NCBI GenBank assembly: GCA_041749815.1
Contig: JBGTAR010000360.1
Span: forward strand, 1-6,844
Direction: 5' to 3'
Source of the DNA: JAJTZA01 sp041749815
GTDB lineage: Bacteria > Verrucomicrobiota > Verrucomicrobiia > Chthoniobacterales > Terrimicrobiaceae
Length of the DNA: 6,844 bases
Shown: piece by piece, positions 1 to 6,121 of the stretch
Layout of the letters: each line of letters opens with the position of its first letter
Numbering within the stretch: the stretch's first letter is position 1
Translations under genes and position numbers: made by a program
The notes under the pieces: model-generated
The model's database searches: none
Told to the model about the DNA's origin: nothing
Seen by the model: the letters and a program-made list of their open reading frames with translations, nothing else

Positions 1-753
1 CTGACGGCTTTTTTTCCAAATCAGGGCCTTCGTGTCCCGGTATTCGGGGACTTGGTTTCGTTTGGCGTTGATTTTTCGTTGGGCAACCACCGACGTCGCC
101 TGGTTGGGCGGCAGGGTGTAAACTGAGAAAAAGCCATTGGAATGGCCTGTGAGGCGGTTGCAGGCCACCATTTGAATCCAACCGTCCACCACATCGAACG
201 TTCCGTCCTGCTGCCTCAGCTGAAAATACGTCTGCCAACTGCAGAGCTCACGAAGGGTTTTTTCTTCAAAAAAAACAAGGAGGTCCTTGTCGGCGGGTTC
301 TGCTTCTGGCAGTTCGATGCTCTCCAACCTCTCTTTGATGGAGGTTAGTGCTGGGGGAGAAAGTCTTGGCCAAACCAGAACCTTCGAGAGAGGGTTGATG
401 TCTGCTCCCCAAGCCCGACAGCCCTGAAGTTGGGCCTCAATGAGCGTGGTGCCGCGGCCCATGAATGGATCATAAACCACATCTCCCGGATCACAGAAGC
501 GGCTGATAAAAAAGCCAGGCAATTGTGGCTTGTAGCAGGCGCGGTAGGAAATCTCGTGGATCGAATGACCCGCCCGTTGTTTGGCCGTCCAGAACTCGTT
601 TTCATATACAGGGACCTGGAGGTCATCATGATTGTGGGTGGAGGTTGCTGTGATGCGACCAAACTCTGAAAACGCTTGGAGCTCGGAGTGGAGATCTCCT
701 GATTTCTCCAATCGGGACGCGGCTTGGGACAAAACCTTTTTAGCGCGTGCCAT
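1..753 (-). CDS. DNA methyltransferase (N4/N6 type), N-terminal 251 residues, cut by the left edge
   Basis: The frame is open from the ATG at 751-753 to the first base of the window, so 251 residues are visible and the C-terminus lies outside. The S-adenosylmethionine motif I is clear at residues 95-103 (DPFMGRGTT), preceded by a motif-X-like stretch (SYRACYKPQLPGFFISRF, about 69-86) and followed by an acidic strand end (GADINP, 116-121). N-terminal phrases such as HNHDDLQVPVYENEFW (40-55) and TGHSNGFFSVYTLPPN (202-217) match a chromosomal family annotated as DNA methylase N-4/N-6, as I remember it. The catalytic [DNS]PP[YFW] motif is not convincingly present. SPPAL (132-136) and TLPPN (213-217) lack the aromatic residue, so the true motif is expected past the edge. 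The product would methylate adenine N6 or cytosine N4 at an unknown site. GGGGGT lies 10 bases before the ATG. The gene starts 22 bases after the HAD stop, so it is probably last or late in the infC transcript. No restriction gene is visible. Confidence 0.88.
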   Translation of the reverse strand, partial: MARAKKVLSQAASRLEKSGDLHSELQAFSEFGRITATSTHNHDDLQVPVYENEFWTAKQRAGHSIHEISYRACYKPQLPGFFISRFCDPGDVVYDPFMGRGTTLIEAQLQGCRAWGADINPLSKVLVWPRLSPPALTSIKERLESIELPEAEPADKDLLVFFEEKTLRELCSWQTYFQLRQQDGTFDVVDGWIQMVACNRLTGHSNGFFSVYTLPPNQATSVVAQRKINAKRNQVPEYRDTKALIWKKSRQ

Positions 754-775
754 TCTGGCTTGACCCCCAAAGGGT

Positions 776-1465
776 CTATTTTAGCAATGCCGAAAGCACA
801 GCATGGGTGTCAGAAAAATCGGCAAAGAGGAGGTCCGGGTTGTGGGCCCCAAGTTCCTCAACAGAATAATTCCCTGTCGCAATGCCCACCGTTTTTGCGC
901 CGATGGCTTTGCCGCAGGCGATGTCCTTGGGCGTGTCGCCAATCACATAAATACGCTCGGGAGGAAAATCCTCGCCGTGGATTTCGAGAGCACGGGCTTT
1001 GGCAAAATGCCCAAGCTCGTTGCGATCATGATGATCATCCGCAAAGGCTCCAAATTCAAAGTATTCCCAGACCCCGTAATGGGTGAGTTTCAGTTCGGCG
1101 CCGCGGACCAGATTTCCGGTTAGCAGAGCCAGCACGAATTCGGGATGACCGCGCAGTTTGACAAGGAGCTCAAGCATCCCTGGAAGCACGCGCCCCTGAT
1201 GTTTGGGAAGGTTTGTGGTGAGTTGTTGAATGTAGGCATCCAGAAGCGCTGCGCAGTTCTCAGGCGTGACAGGCAAGCCGTGTTTTTCAAGCAGGAGCCG
1301 CGCAATGAGTGCATCCGTCGCACCGGCGAGGGTGATGCCCTTCAAGTCCTCCTCCACACCGAAGCGCTTGGTCATCGCTTCGCAAAGCGCGCGTTCACCG
1401 GCTCCTCCCGAGGTGATCAGAGTCCCATCAATGTCGAAAAGCAGCAGCTTCCGATTAGGAATCAT
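776..1465 (-). CDS. HAD-superfamily phosphatase, phosphoglycolate phosphatase-like
   Basis: This 229-residue protein has the HAD hydrolase motifs in order. Motif I is LLFDIDGTL, with nucleophile D11 and general acid D13. Motif II is LLTGN, with T116. Motif IV is VIGDTPKD (174-181), with the magnesium-binding acid D177 and D181. The motif III base is less obvious; R148 or K156 are candidates. The segment at about 20-90 between motifs I and II fits a C1-type helical cap, as in Gph-like phosphatases. The family removes phosphate from small phosphate esters such as 2-phosphoglycolate. The substrate cannot be read from sequence, so no symbol is given. There is no signal peptide, so it should be cytoplasmic. 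The ATG at 1463-1465 lies inside the last codons of infC (11-base overlap in another frame), which suggests translational coupling to infC. Length and motifs are intact. Confidence 0.93.
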   Translation of the reverse strand: MIPNRKLLLFDIDGTLITSGGAGERALCEAMTKRFGVEEDLKGITLAGATDALIARLLLEKHGLPVTPENCAALLDAYIQQLTTNLPKHQGRVLPGMLELLVKLRGHPEFVLALLTGNLVRGAELKLTHYGVWEYFEFGAFADDHHDRNELGHFAKARALEIHGEDFPPERIYVIGDTPKDIACGKAIGAKTVGIATGNYSVEELGAHNPDLLFADFSDTHAVLSALLK

Positions 1466-2069
1466 TGCCCTCGGAATCAGGCTCGGAATCAGGCTCGGAT
1501 TGGTTCTCCGGGGGAAGGGTGACCTCCCCGCGCTTCGAAAACTTCCGCTTGCGTTTCGAAGCAGGAAGTGGGGAAAGCGTCATTCCAATCGCACGACCTA
1601 CCAACTTGGGATCCATATCCACATGTCCCATGGTGGCCAGATCCTCACGCACGCGTTTGACAACAATCATCCCCAACTCCTGGTGAGCCATCTCGCGGCC
1701 GCGAAACTGAAGGTGAACTTTGACTTTGTTTCCCTTGTCGAGGAACTCCTCCGCATGACGAACTTTTGTGAGGTAGTCGTGCTCGCTGATATTCACGCGG
1801 AACTTCACTTCCTTCACCTTGCCGGCCGTGTTCTTTTTGTCCTTCTCCTGCTTGGCAAGGTCATAGCGGAATTTGCCAAAATCCAAGATCCGGCAAACCG
1901 GGGGTTGAGCATGGGGGGCAACCTCAATCAGGTCCAGTCCGAGAGCCTTCGCCCGACTGATGGCATCATCGGTTCGGATGACTCCTATTTGTTCGTTGGT
2001 GATGCCATTGATGACCCGCACCTCTCTGGCGCGGATGCGTTCATTGACGCGGATATCTTTGATATTAAT
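1455..2069 (-). CDS. infC: Translation initiation factor IF-3, with probable ATT start
   Basis: IF-3 binds the 30S subunit, prevents early 50S joining and checks start-codon and initiator-tRNA pairing. The family signature RILDFGKFRYDLAK is present (residues 60-73 counting from the ATT), followed by the C-terminal domain from about residue 84 to MTLSPLP (163-169). The first ATG, GTG or TTG in frame is the GTG at 2019-2021, which would drop the conserved N-terminus NIKDIRVNERIRARE. Between that GTG and an in-frame TGA, the only plausible initiators are ATT (2067-2069) and ATC (2061-2063). ATT has GAGG 10 bases upstream, so I chose it; it gives 204 residues. A rare ATT start is known for E. coli infC, where IF-3 discriminates against it and so limits its own synthesis. 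The tail after SPLP is about 35 residues, basic (ASKRKRKFSKRGE) then acidic (SEPDSEPDSEGNDS), against a total of 180 residues for the whole E. coli protein. rpmI and rplT, the usual downstream neighbours, are absent here. Confidence 0.95.
   Translation of the reverse strand: MNIKDIRVNERIRAREVRVINGITNEQIGVIRTDDAISRAKALGLDLIEVAPHAQPPVCRILDFGKFRYDLAKQEKDKKNTAGKVKEVKFRVNISEHDYLTKVRHAEEFLDKGNKVKVHLQFRGREMAHQELGMIVVKRVREDLATMGHVDMDPKLVGRAIGMTLSPLPASKRKRKFSKRGEVTLPPENQSEPDSEPDSEGNDS
1471..1500. repeat. 12-base tandem repeat inside the infC 3' end
   Basis: TCGGAATCAGGC occurs twice in tandem (1471-1482, 1483-1494), followed by a partial third copy (TCGGA). Being a multiple of three, it keeps the frame and encodes the repeated SEPD in the acidic IF-3 tail. 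It is consistent with slippage duplication. Confidence 0.85.
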
Positions 2070-2187
2070 AAGCTGACTTCCTCAGGGTTGTTTCCAATTC
2101 GGCGCTGGAAGACGTTCCAGGTCGTTGAGATCTCGCGGGCATTTTCATGCGTCCGTGCACGTAGAAATGATAACTCATGCTCGGCAT
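2065..2187 (-). other. Possible 40-codon leader reading frame overlapping the infC start
   Basis: On the minus strand an ATG at 2185-2187 (or a second one at 2176-2178) opens a 40- or 37-residue frame. It contains SYHFYVHGRMKMPARS and ends LRKSAY at a TAA at 2065-2067. That stop shares bases with the proposed infC ATT, giving a 5-base overlap (ATTAA). Ribosomes ending here would be placed exactly at the rare start codon, so translational coupling is conceivable. Against it, there is no convincing ribosome binding site, no recognised similarity, and a frame this short is expected by chance. If the infC promoter lies at about 2270, this stretch is the infC 5' leader. Confidence 0.2.
2080..2083 (-). 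promoter_or_regulatory. Shine-Dalgarno GAGG that places the infC start at ATT
   Basis: Read leftward, the sequence is TGAGGAAGTCAGCTT followed by ATT. GAGG sits 10 bases before the ATT at 2067-2069, a workable spacing. It is 16 bases before the alternative ATC at 2061-2063 and far from the GTG at 2019-2021. The TGA that overlaps this site is the in-frame stop that closes the infC frame upstream, so the start cannot lie further out. Confidence 0.6.
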
Positions 2188-2406
2188 GAATCAATTACGG
2201 CAGGTTAAAAAAAGCATTGCTATGAAATCTGGTGTGGTTGCCCGGAGAAAAAAACTCCGAATGTTGTGACCGTTTTATGGATCACAGCCCTCAGCGCAAG
2301 AAGATTTTTCATCAATTTTGTTATCTTGCCTCTCTCCAGCAAGGTTTGGCGGCCATGTCAGGCGACAATGCGGGAGCTTGATCCTGAGCATCGGGCATGG
2401 GAGAAA
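2188..2406. other. Divergent intergenic region between infC and mutL
   Basis: About 220 bases that must carry the promoters for both infC (leftward) and mutL (rightward). It is more AT-rich than its surroundings, with runs of A at 2206-2212 and 2248-2254. It holds a perfect 5-base inverted repeat, CGGAG-A7-CTCCG (2243-2259), and a looser pair, TGTGA-N12-TCACA (2265-2286). A weak leftward sigma70-like candidate is TTGCGC (2294-2299) and TAAAAC (2272-2277) with a 16-base gap, 4 of 6 matches each. No convincing rightward promoter was found. No gene is supported here. Confidence 0.5.
2243..2259. repeat. Inverted repeat CGGAG-A7-CTCCG in the infC-mutL intergenic region
   Basis: Two perfect 5-base arms flank a run of seven A. 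It could be a small hairpin in the infC leader (loop of U on the leftward transcript) or a protein-binding site. It has no terminator-type T tail after the second arm on either strand. Arms this short can arise by chance. Confidence 0.3.
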
Positions 2407-2411
2407 AGGGG
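2407..2411 (+). promoter_or_regulatory. Shine-Dalgarno AGGGG that selects the mutL start at 2418
   Basis: AGGGG ends 6 bases before the ATG at 2418-2420, good spacing for initiation. The earlier in-frame ATG at 2397 has no such site at the right distance. Starting at 2418 also lines the N-terminus up with E. coli MutL at an offset of one residue. Confidence 0.7.
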
Positions 2412-2417
2412 CAGCTC

Positions 2418-4175
2418 ATGGGAAAAATCCGGATTTTAAGTGACGAGACGGCCAGTCAGGTGGCAGCCGGCGAGGTCGTGGAGCGGCCCTCCAGCATTGT
2501 GAAGGAATTGTCTGAGAACAGCCTGGACGCTGGATCCACACGGATTGTGATCGAATTTGCCAAGGGGGGAACTCGTCTGATTTCGGTGCGGGATGATGGT
2601 TCCGGCATGGATGCCGATGATGCGGTGTTATGTTTGGAACCGCATGCCACGAGCAAGATCCGCACAGCGGGTGATTTGGCCACCGTGCGCTCGATGGGGT
2701 TTCGCGGAGAGGCTCTGCCCAGCATTTCCAGTGTCTCACGATTTCGTCTGGTGACCCGTGAGCCCGGTGCTGATGCGGGAACCGAGGTTGTGGTTTCCGG
2801 AGGAAAGCTGGAATCGGTCAAAGAAGCAGGCACCCCTCCAGGAACGCTCGTGGAAGTGAAGGATCTTTTTTTTAACGTCCCCGCACGCAAAAAGTTTTTG
2901 AGAGGCGAAGAAACGGAGGCCGCCCAAATCCTGCAAGTCGTGCAGGGGTTGGCTATTTCTTCTCCGGGGGTTGGTGTGGAATGCCGCCGGGATGGGCGCA
3001 TGCTGTTTGCGTTGCCACCAGCCGGAAGTTTGGATGTGAGGATTCGGGATCTCTTTGGTGCTGCGTTTTTGGAGCGCCTGATTCCTTTGGCGCCGTTTGT
3101 GGGGGAGGGGTTCGAGTTGTCCGGTTACCTTTCCAAGCCCGGGGAGGGGAGACGGGACCGTTTGCAACAGTGGGTGATTTTGAATGGGCGTCCCGTGACC
3201 TGCCAGGAAATTGCCCAGCCCCTTCGAGAAGCCTACGCGGGAGTTCTCCAAGGCGGTCTCCAGCCCCTGGCGGTGCTTCACCTGGAAATGGATCCCACCC
3301 TGGTGGATTGTAATGTGCATCCAGCCAAAAGACTGGTCCGTTTTGTGCGACCGGAAGCCATTCGACGCGCCGTGTTTGATGCCGCGCAGGCAGCGCTGAT
3401 CCGTCAGCGTCCCACGCTGCAGCCCTCGCCCCCTCAAAGTCCCGCCCCGGTCTTCCGTAGCCCCGAACCCGAGTTGCCACGGCGCTTGGAACCTGCTCCG
3501 CCCCAAGCCATTTCCTTAACCTCATCCCCGCAGATCTCCAAGCCGGAGGAAGCTCCTCGCGAGCAGCCTCCGCACGTTCCCACTCAACCCCAGGCTCCCG
3601 AACTTCCCTTTCGAATGATGGGAGGGATCGGGGATTATTTTTTTGTGCTCGAAGGGCCGGAGGGATTGGTGCTTCTGGATGTTCGTTCGGCAAGAGAACG
3701 TGTCACTTTTGAACGGCTGATTCGTCAAATGGAAACCGGGAGTGCGGCCTGTCAGCGCCTCCTCCTTCCAGAAATCATCGAATTGCCTGCCCGCGAGCAT
3801 GCGTGGATCGCCGACCATCGCGAGGGGTTGGTCGAGGCCGGATTCCTTCTGGAGTCGTTTGGGGGATTGAGCCTCAAGATCGAGGGAGTCCCCGCGCTGG
3901 CGGGTCACCGTGAACCCGAAAAGCTTCTCCATGAAGTGGCGGCCTCCTTGCGCTCTGCGGGCCGACTTCCCCGCGGACATGGACTGAGGGAAGTGGTGGC
4001 CAAAGCGGTTTGCCGATCAGCCGCTTCGTCCTCGACCTCGATTTCTCCCGAAGAGGCCGCTCTCCTGCTCAAGGAATTGTTAACCTGTGAACTCCCCTAC
4101 GCCGGACCATTCGGGCATCCCACGATGATCCAATTTTCTTTTGCGGAGCTGGAGCGGAAATTCGGGAGGGGGTGA
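2418..4175 (+). CDS. mutL: DNA mismatch repair protein MutL with degenerate endonuclease motifs
   Basis: MutL links MutS mismatch recognition to strand incision and removal. The product is 585 residues. The N-terminal GHKL ATPase is intact: KELSENSLDAG with catalytic E30 and magnesium-binding N34, DDGSGM (59-64), TSKI (78-81) and GFRGEAL (94-100). A transducer domain follows, with NGRPV (256-260) and NVHPAK, whose lysine is K304. Residues about 330-400 are a Pro/Gln-rich linker. The C-terminal dimerisation domain runs from about 402 to the end. The metal-dependent endonuclease motifs are eroded. DQHA-x2-E-x4-E reads DVRSARERVTFE (421-432), keeping D and E but not Q, H or A. CPHGRPT reads GPFGHPT (563-569). 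Only a C (532) in the ACR-like region and the terminal FxR survive. I predict no or altered nicking activity, although no MutH is visible. Start chosen at 2418, not 2397, from the ribosome binding site. It is divergent from infC and convergent with pfkA. Confidence 0.96.
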   Translation: MGKIRILSDETASQVAAGEVVERPSSIVKELSENSLDAGSTRIVIEFAKGGTRLISVRDDGSGMDADDAVLCLEPHATSKIRTAGDLATVRSMGFRGEALPSISSVSRFRLVTREPGADAGTEVVVSGGKLESVKEAGTPPGTLVEVKDLFFNVPARKKFLRGEETEAAQILQVVQGLAISSPGVGVECRRDGRMLFALPPAGSLDVRIRDLFGAAFLERLIPLAPFVGEGFELSGYLSKPGEGRRDRLQQWVILNGRPVTCQEIAQPLREAYAGVLQGGLQPLAVLHLEMDPTLVDCNVHPAKRLVRFVRPEAIRRAVFDAAQAALIRQRPTLQPSPPQSPAPVFRSPEPELPRRLEPAPPQAISLTSSPQISKPEEAPREQPPHVPTQPQAPELPFRMMGGIGDYFFVLEGPEGLVLLDVRSARERVTFERLIRQMETGSAACQRLLLPEIIELPAREHAWIADHREGLVEAGFLLESFGGLSLKIEGVPALAGHREPEKLLHEVAASLRSAGRLPRGHGLREVVAKAVCRSAASSSTSISPEEAALLLKELLTCELPYAGPFGHPTMIQFSFAELERKFGRG

Positions 4176-4184
4176 TCCCGGCGA

Positions 4185-4202
4185 GGTGTCGCGCAAAACA
4201 CC
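4185..4202. terminator. Weak hairpin between convergent mutL and pfkA
   Basis: GGTGT (4185-4189) and ACACC (4198-4202) can pair around an 8-base loop in the 50-base gap between the mutL stop and the pfkA stop. The position suits a terminator serving both strands, but neither side is followed by a T run, so it is not a classical intrinsic terminator. Confidence 0.2.
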
Positions 4203-4225
4203 CGTCATAGTGTGAAGACCCCAGG

Positions 4226-5557
4226 TTAACAAAACCGCGGGGGCTGGCCGGTGCACTCCAGCACGGAGAGCCAGATGTCTTTGTTGGGGTCCACTTTTCG
4301 CCTTGCCGAGGTCACAGCCGGGATGGGCACGTGAACATAGGCGCTGTGCCACCGCGCGACGACCATGCCTGTTTTTCCTGCCATCCCGGCATGAACCGCC
4401 GCCTGGCCAAGGCGGAGGCAATAAATGCGATCGTTGGTGAACGCCGGAACACTTCGAACAAGGTAGCTCGGGTCGATGTATTTGAGGTTCAACTCGGTCT
4501 GCCGTTCCTGAAAATAGGCCTCAATTTTATGACGCAGGTAGACGCCGATATCCGCCAGGCGCCGATTGCCGGAGGCATCGGTGGTGTTTTCGGATTTGAT
4601 GAGATGCTGCCCGGCCCCCTCGGCAACGGTGACCACGGCATGTCCCCGCTCCACCACCCGCCGGAATAGAAATTCTAAAAATCCGTTGGGACCCTCCAAC
4701 TCAAAGGGAACCTCCGGGATCAACACACAATTGACCTCCCCGCTGGCAATGGCCGAGGACGAGGCAATAAAGCCCGAATGGCGGCCCATTAACTTCACAA
4801 GACCGACCCCATGCCGGGAGCTTCTGGCTTCGATATGGGCCCCATTGATGGCCTCCACGGCGGCCGCAACGGCTGTCTCGTAGCCGAAGCTTTTGTCCAT
4901 GTAGATCATGTCATTGTCGATGGTTTTGGGAATGCCCACCACCGCGAGTTTGTAGTCCCGGCTTCGCGCCTCCTGCCAGATGGCTTCACCACCACGCTGC
5001 GTGCCATCCCCCCCCACCAAAAACAAAATATCAATTCCCAATTCCTGAAGGCGGTTCACCATCGTGGGAACATCCTGGGGGCCGCGCGAGGTGCCCAGCG
5101 ACGTTCCGCCAAAATTGTGAATATTGGACACGTATTCGGGGGTCAGGTTGATGAGATCATGACCATACTCAGGATTCAGCCCCTCAAACCCATAGGGGAT
5201 CCCAAAAATTTTTCGCACCCCGTAGCGATAATAGGCCTGAAGCACGACCGAGCGAATCACGTCATTCAGACCCGGACAAAGACCCCCACAGGTCACCACC
5301 GCGCAAACAGTTTTTTCCGGTTCGAAATAGATTTTTTTGCGCGGCCCCGCCACCTCCAGGCAGGGGATTCGTGTGCCGGCTTCAATGGTTCCCCTCAGGT
5401 TGGCGAGATTATGATCCACGGCGATCCGCGTCTCATCGGTGTAATACATATGAGCAGTCTCACTTTCGCCAAATAAATGATCCAGCGGGGACGTGATCGT
5501 TCGCTCCCCCAGGTTGGTGACTCTCAAATCCTCTGACTGAATCTCCCCTTCGTTCAT
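4226..5557 (-). CDS. pfkA: 6-phosphofructokinase, plant-like group III, probably ATP-dependent
   Basis: The enzyme phosphorylates fructose 6-phosphate to fructose 1,6-bisphosphate, the committing step of glycolysis, in the cytoplasm. Of 443 residues, the first 80 or so form an N-terminal extension ending AGPRKKIYFEPE, as in plant-type enzymes. Then come CGGLCPGLN (90-98), the nucleotide-site GGDGT (182-186), PKTIDND (210-216) with catalytic base D214, MGRHSGF (257-263), PEVPFE (281-286) and YLVRS (365-369). The Gly at 185 is typical of ATP users; PPi-dependent enzymes usually have Asp there. The Lys at 211 is shared with PPi enzymes and with ATP-dependent group III enzymes such as trypanosome and plant PFK. 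ATP is therefore the better guess, and an annotation as pfp would be the alternative. No strong ribosome binding site precedes the ATG (5555-5557). It lies 63 bases after ppiB and may share its transcript. Confidence 0.93.
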   Translation of the reverse strand: MNEGEIQSEDLRVTNLGERTITSPLDHLFGESETAHMYYTDETRIAVDHNLANLRGTIEAGTRIPCLEVAGPRKKIYFEPEKTVCAVVTCGGLCPGLNDVIRSVVLQAYYRYGVRKIFGIPYGFEGLNPEYGHDLINLTPEYVSNIHNFGGTSLGTSRGPQDVPTMVNRLQELGIDILFLVGGDGTQRGGEAIWQEARSRDYKLAVVGIPKTIDNDMIYMDKSFGYETAVAAAVEAINGAHIEARSSRHGVGLVKLMGRHSGFIASSSAIASGEVNCVLIPEVPFELEGPNGFLEFLFRRVVERGHAVVTVAEGAGQHLIKSENTTDASGNRRLADIGVYLRHKIEAYFQERQTELNLKYIDPSYLVRSVPAFTNDRIYCLRLGQAAVHAGMAGKTGMVVARWHSAYVHVPIPAVTSARRKVDPNKDIWLSVLECTGQPPRFC

Positions 5558-5620
5558 AGGTTTTCGTCTTTAGCAGAGTTGGGGGCTCCCTGCACGTAGC
5601 AATCTCTCAAGTCTCGGAGA

Positions 5621-6121
5621 TCAACGGTCCAGCGTGGCATTCCATTGGTCCACCCGGGCCTTTTGGGATGCCAGCAGGTCATCAATCGGATCAAGGATCT
5701 CGATTCCAAGAATTTTGTCGCCTTGAGCGATGGCATTCACAATCGACTGTCCTTCAGTGACCTCACCAAAAACAGCATGCTTTCCATCAAGCCAGGCCGT
5801 GGGCAAATGCGTGATAAAAAATTGGCTGCCGTTCGTGCGGGGGCCCGCATTGGCCATGGAGAGAATCCCCGGTTTGGTGTGCTTGAGGGTCGGATCGATC
5901 TCATCCTCAAATTTATAACCCGGCCCGCCACTGCCCGTGCCGGTCGGATCCCCGCCCTGAACCATAAAGTCTTTGATGACCCGGTGAAAGGCCACGCCAT
6001 TGTAATAATCCCGCTTGGCGAGATTCAGGAAATTTGCTGCGGTGAGAGGGACCTTGGAGGCAAAGACGGTGATCGAAATGTCGCCCTTGCTGGTTTTCAT
6101 GAGGATGCGGATGTCTGACAT
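5621..6121 (-). CDS. ppiB: Cyclophilin-type peptidyl-prolyl cis-trans isomerase
   Basis: This 166-residue cyclophilin catalyses cis-trans isomerisation of X-Pro bonds during protein folding. The active-site set is complete: FHRVIKDFMVQGGDPTGTG (45-63) gives R47, F52, M53 and Q55; MANAGPRTNGSQFFIT (89-104) gives F102; and WLDGKHAVFGEV (110-121) gives W110, L111 and H115. W110 matches the tryptophan that human cyclophilin A uses to bind cyclosporin. There is no signal peptide or membrane segment, so it should be cytoplasmic (PpiB-like, not PpiA-like). I chose the ATG at 6119-6121 because it begins MSDIRILMKTSKGD, the usual start of the domain, and has AGG 5 bases upstream. The frame stays open to 6400, but that extension has no family resemblance. 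Residues 140-166 form a short C-terminal tail beyond the core fold. Confidence 0.95.
   Translation of the reverse strand: MSDIRILMKTSKGDISITVFASKVPLTAANFLNLAKRDYYNGVAFHRVIKDFMVQGGDPTGTGSGGPGYKFEDEIDPTLKHTKPGILSMANAGPRTNGSQFFITHLPTAWLDGKHAVFGEVTEGQSIVNAIAQGDKILGIEILDPIDDLLASQKARVDQWNATLDR

Noticed and set aside
345..770. 141-codon minus-strand frame over the methyltransferase
   Set aside because: It is a shadow. The frame from 753 to the window edge carries the DPFMGRGTT motif and stays open, while this one has no family features.
1266..2189. 307-codon plus-strand frame opposite infC and the HAD gene
   Set aside because: It is antisense to two clearly conserved genes and shows no recognisable domain; its length reflects codon bias on the other strand.
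1985..2194. 69-codon minus-strand frame starting at 2194
   Set aside because: It runs out of frame into infC coding sequence and begins at TTG without a ribosome binding site.
2265..2286. CRP-like site TGTGA...TCACA
   Set aside because: The arms are 12 bases apart instead of the 6 required for a CRP-type site.
2272..2299. Leftward promoter TTGCGC-16-TAAAAC for infC
   Set aside because: Only 4 of 6 matches in each box; mentioned in the intergenic entry but too weak to call as a feature.
2736..3693. Long minus-strand frames opposite mutL
   Set aside because: Low-complexity, arginine- and proline-rich translations antisense to conserved MutL motifs; shadows.
4811..5476. 221-codon plus-strand frame opposite pfkA
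   Set aside because: Antisense to conserved phosphofructokinase motifs, with no own features.
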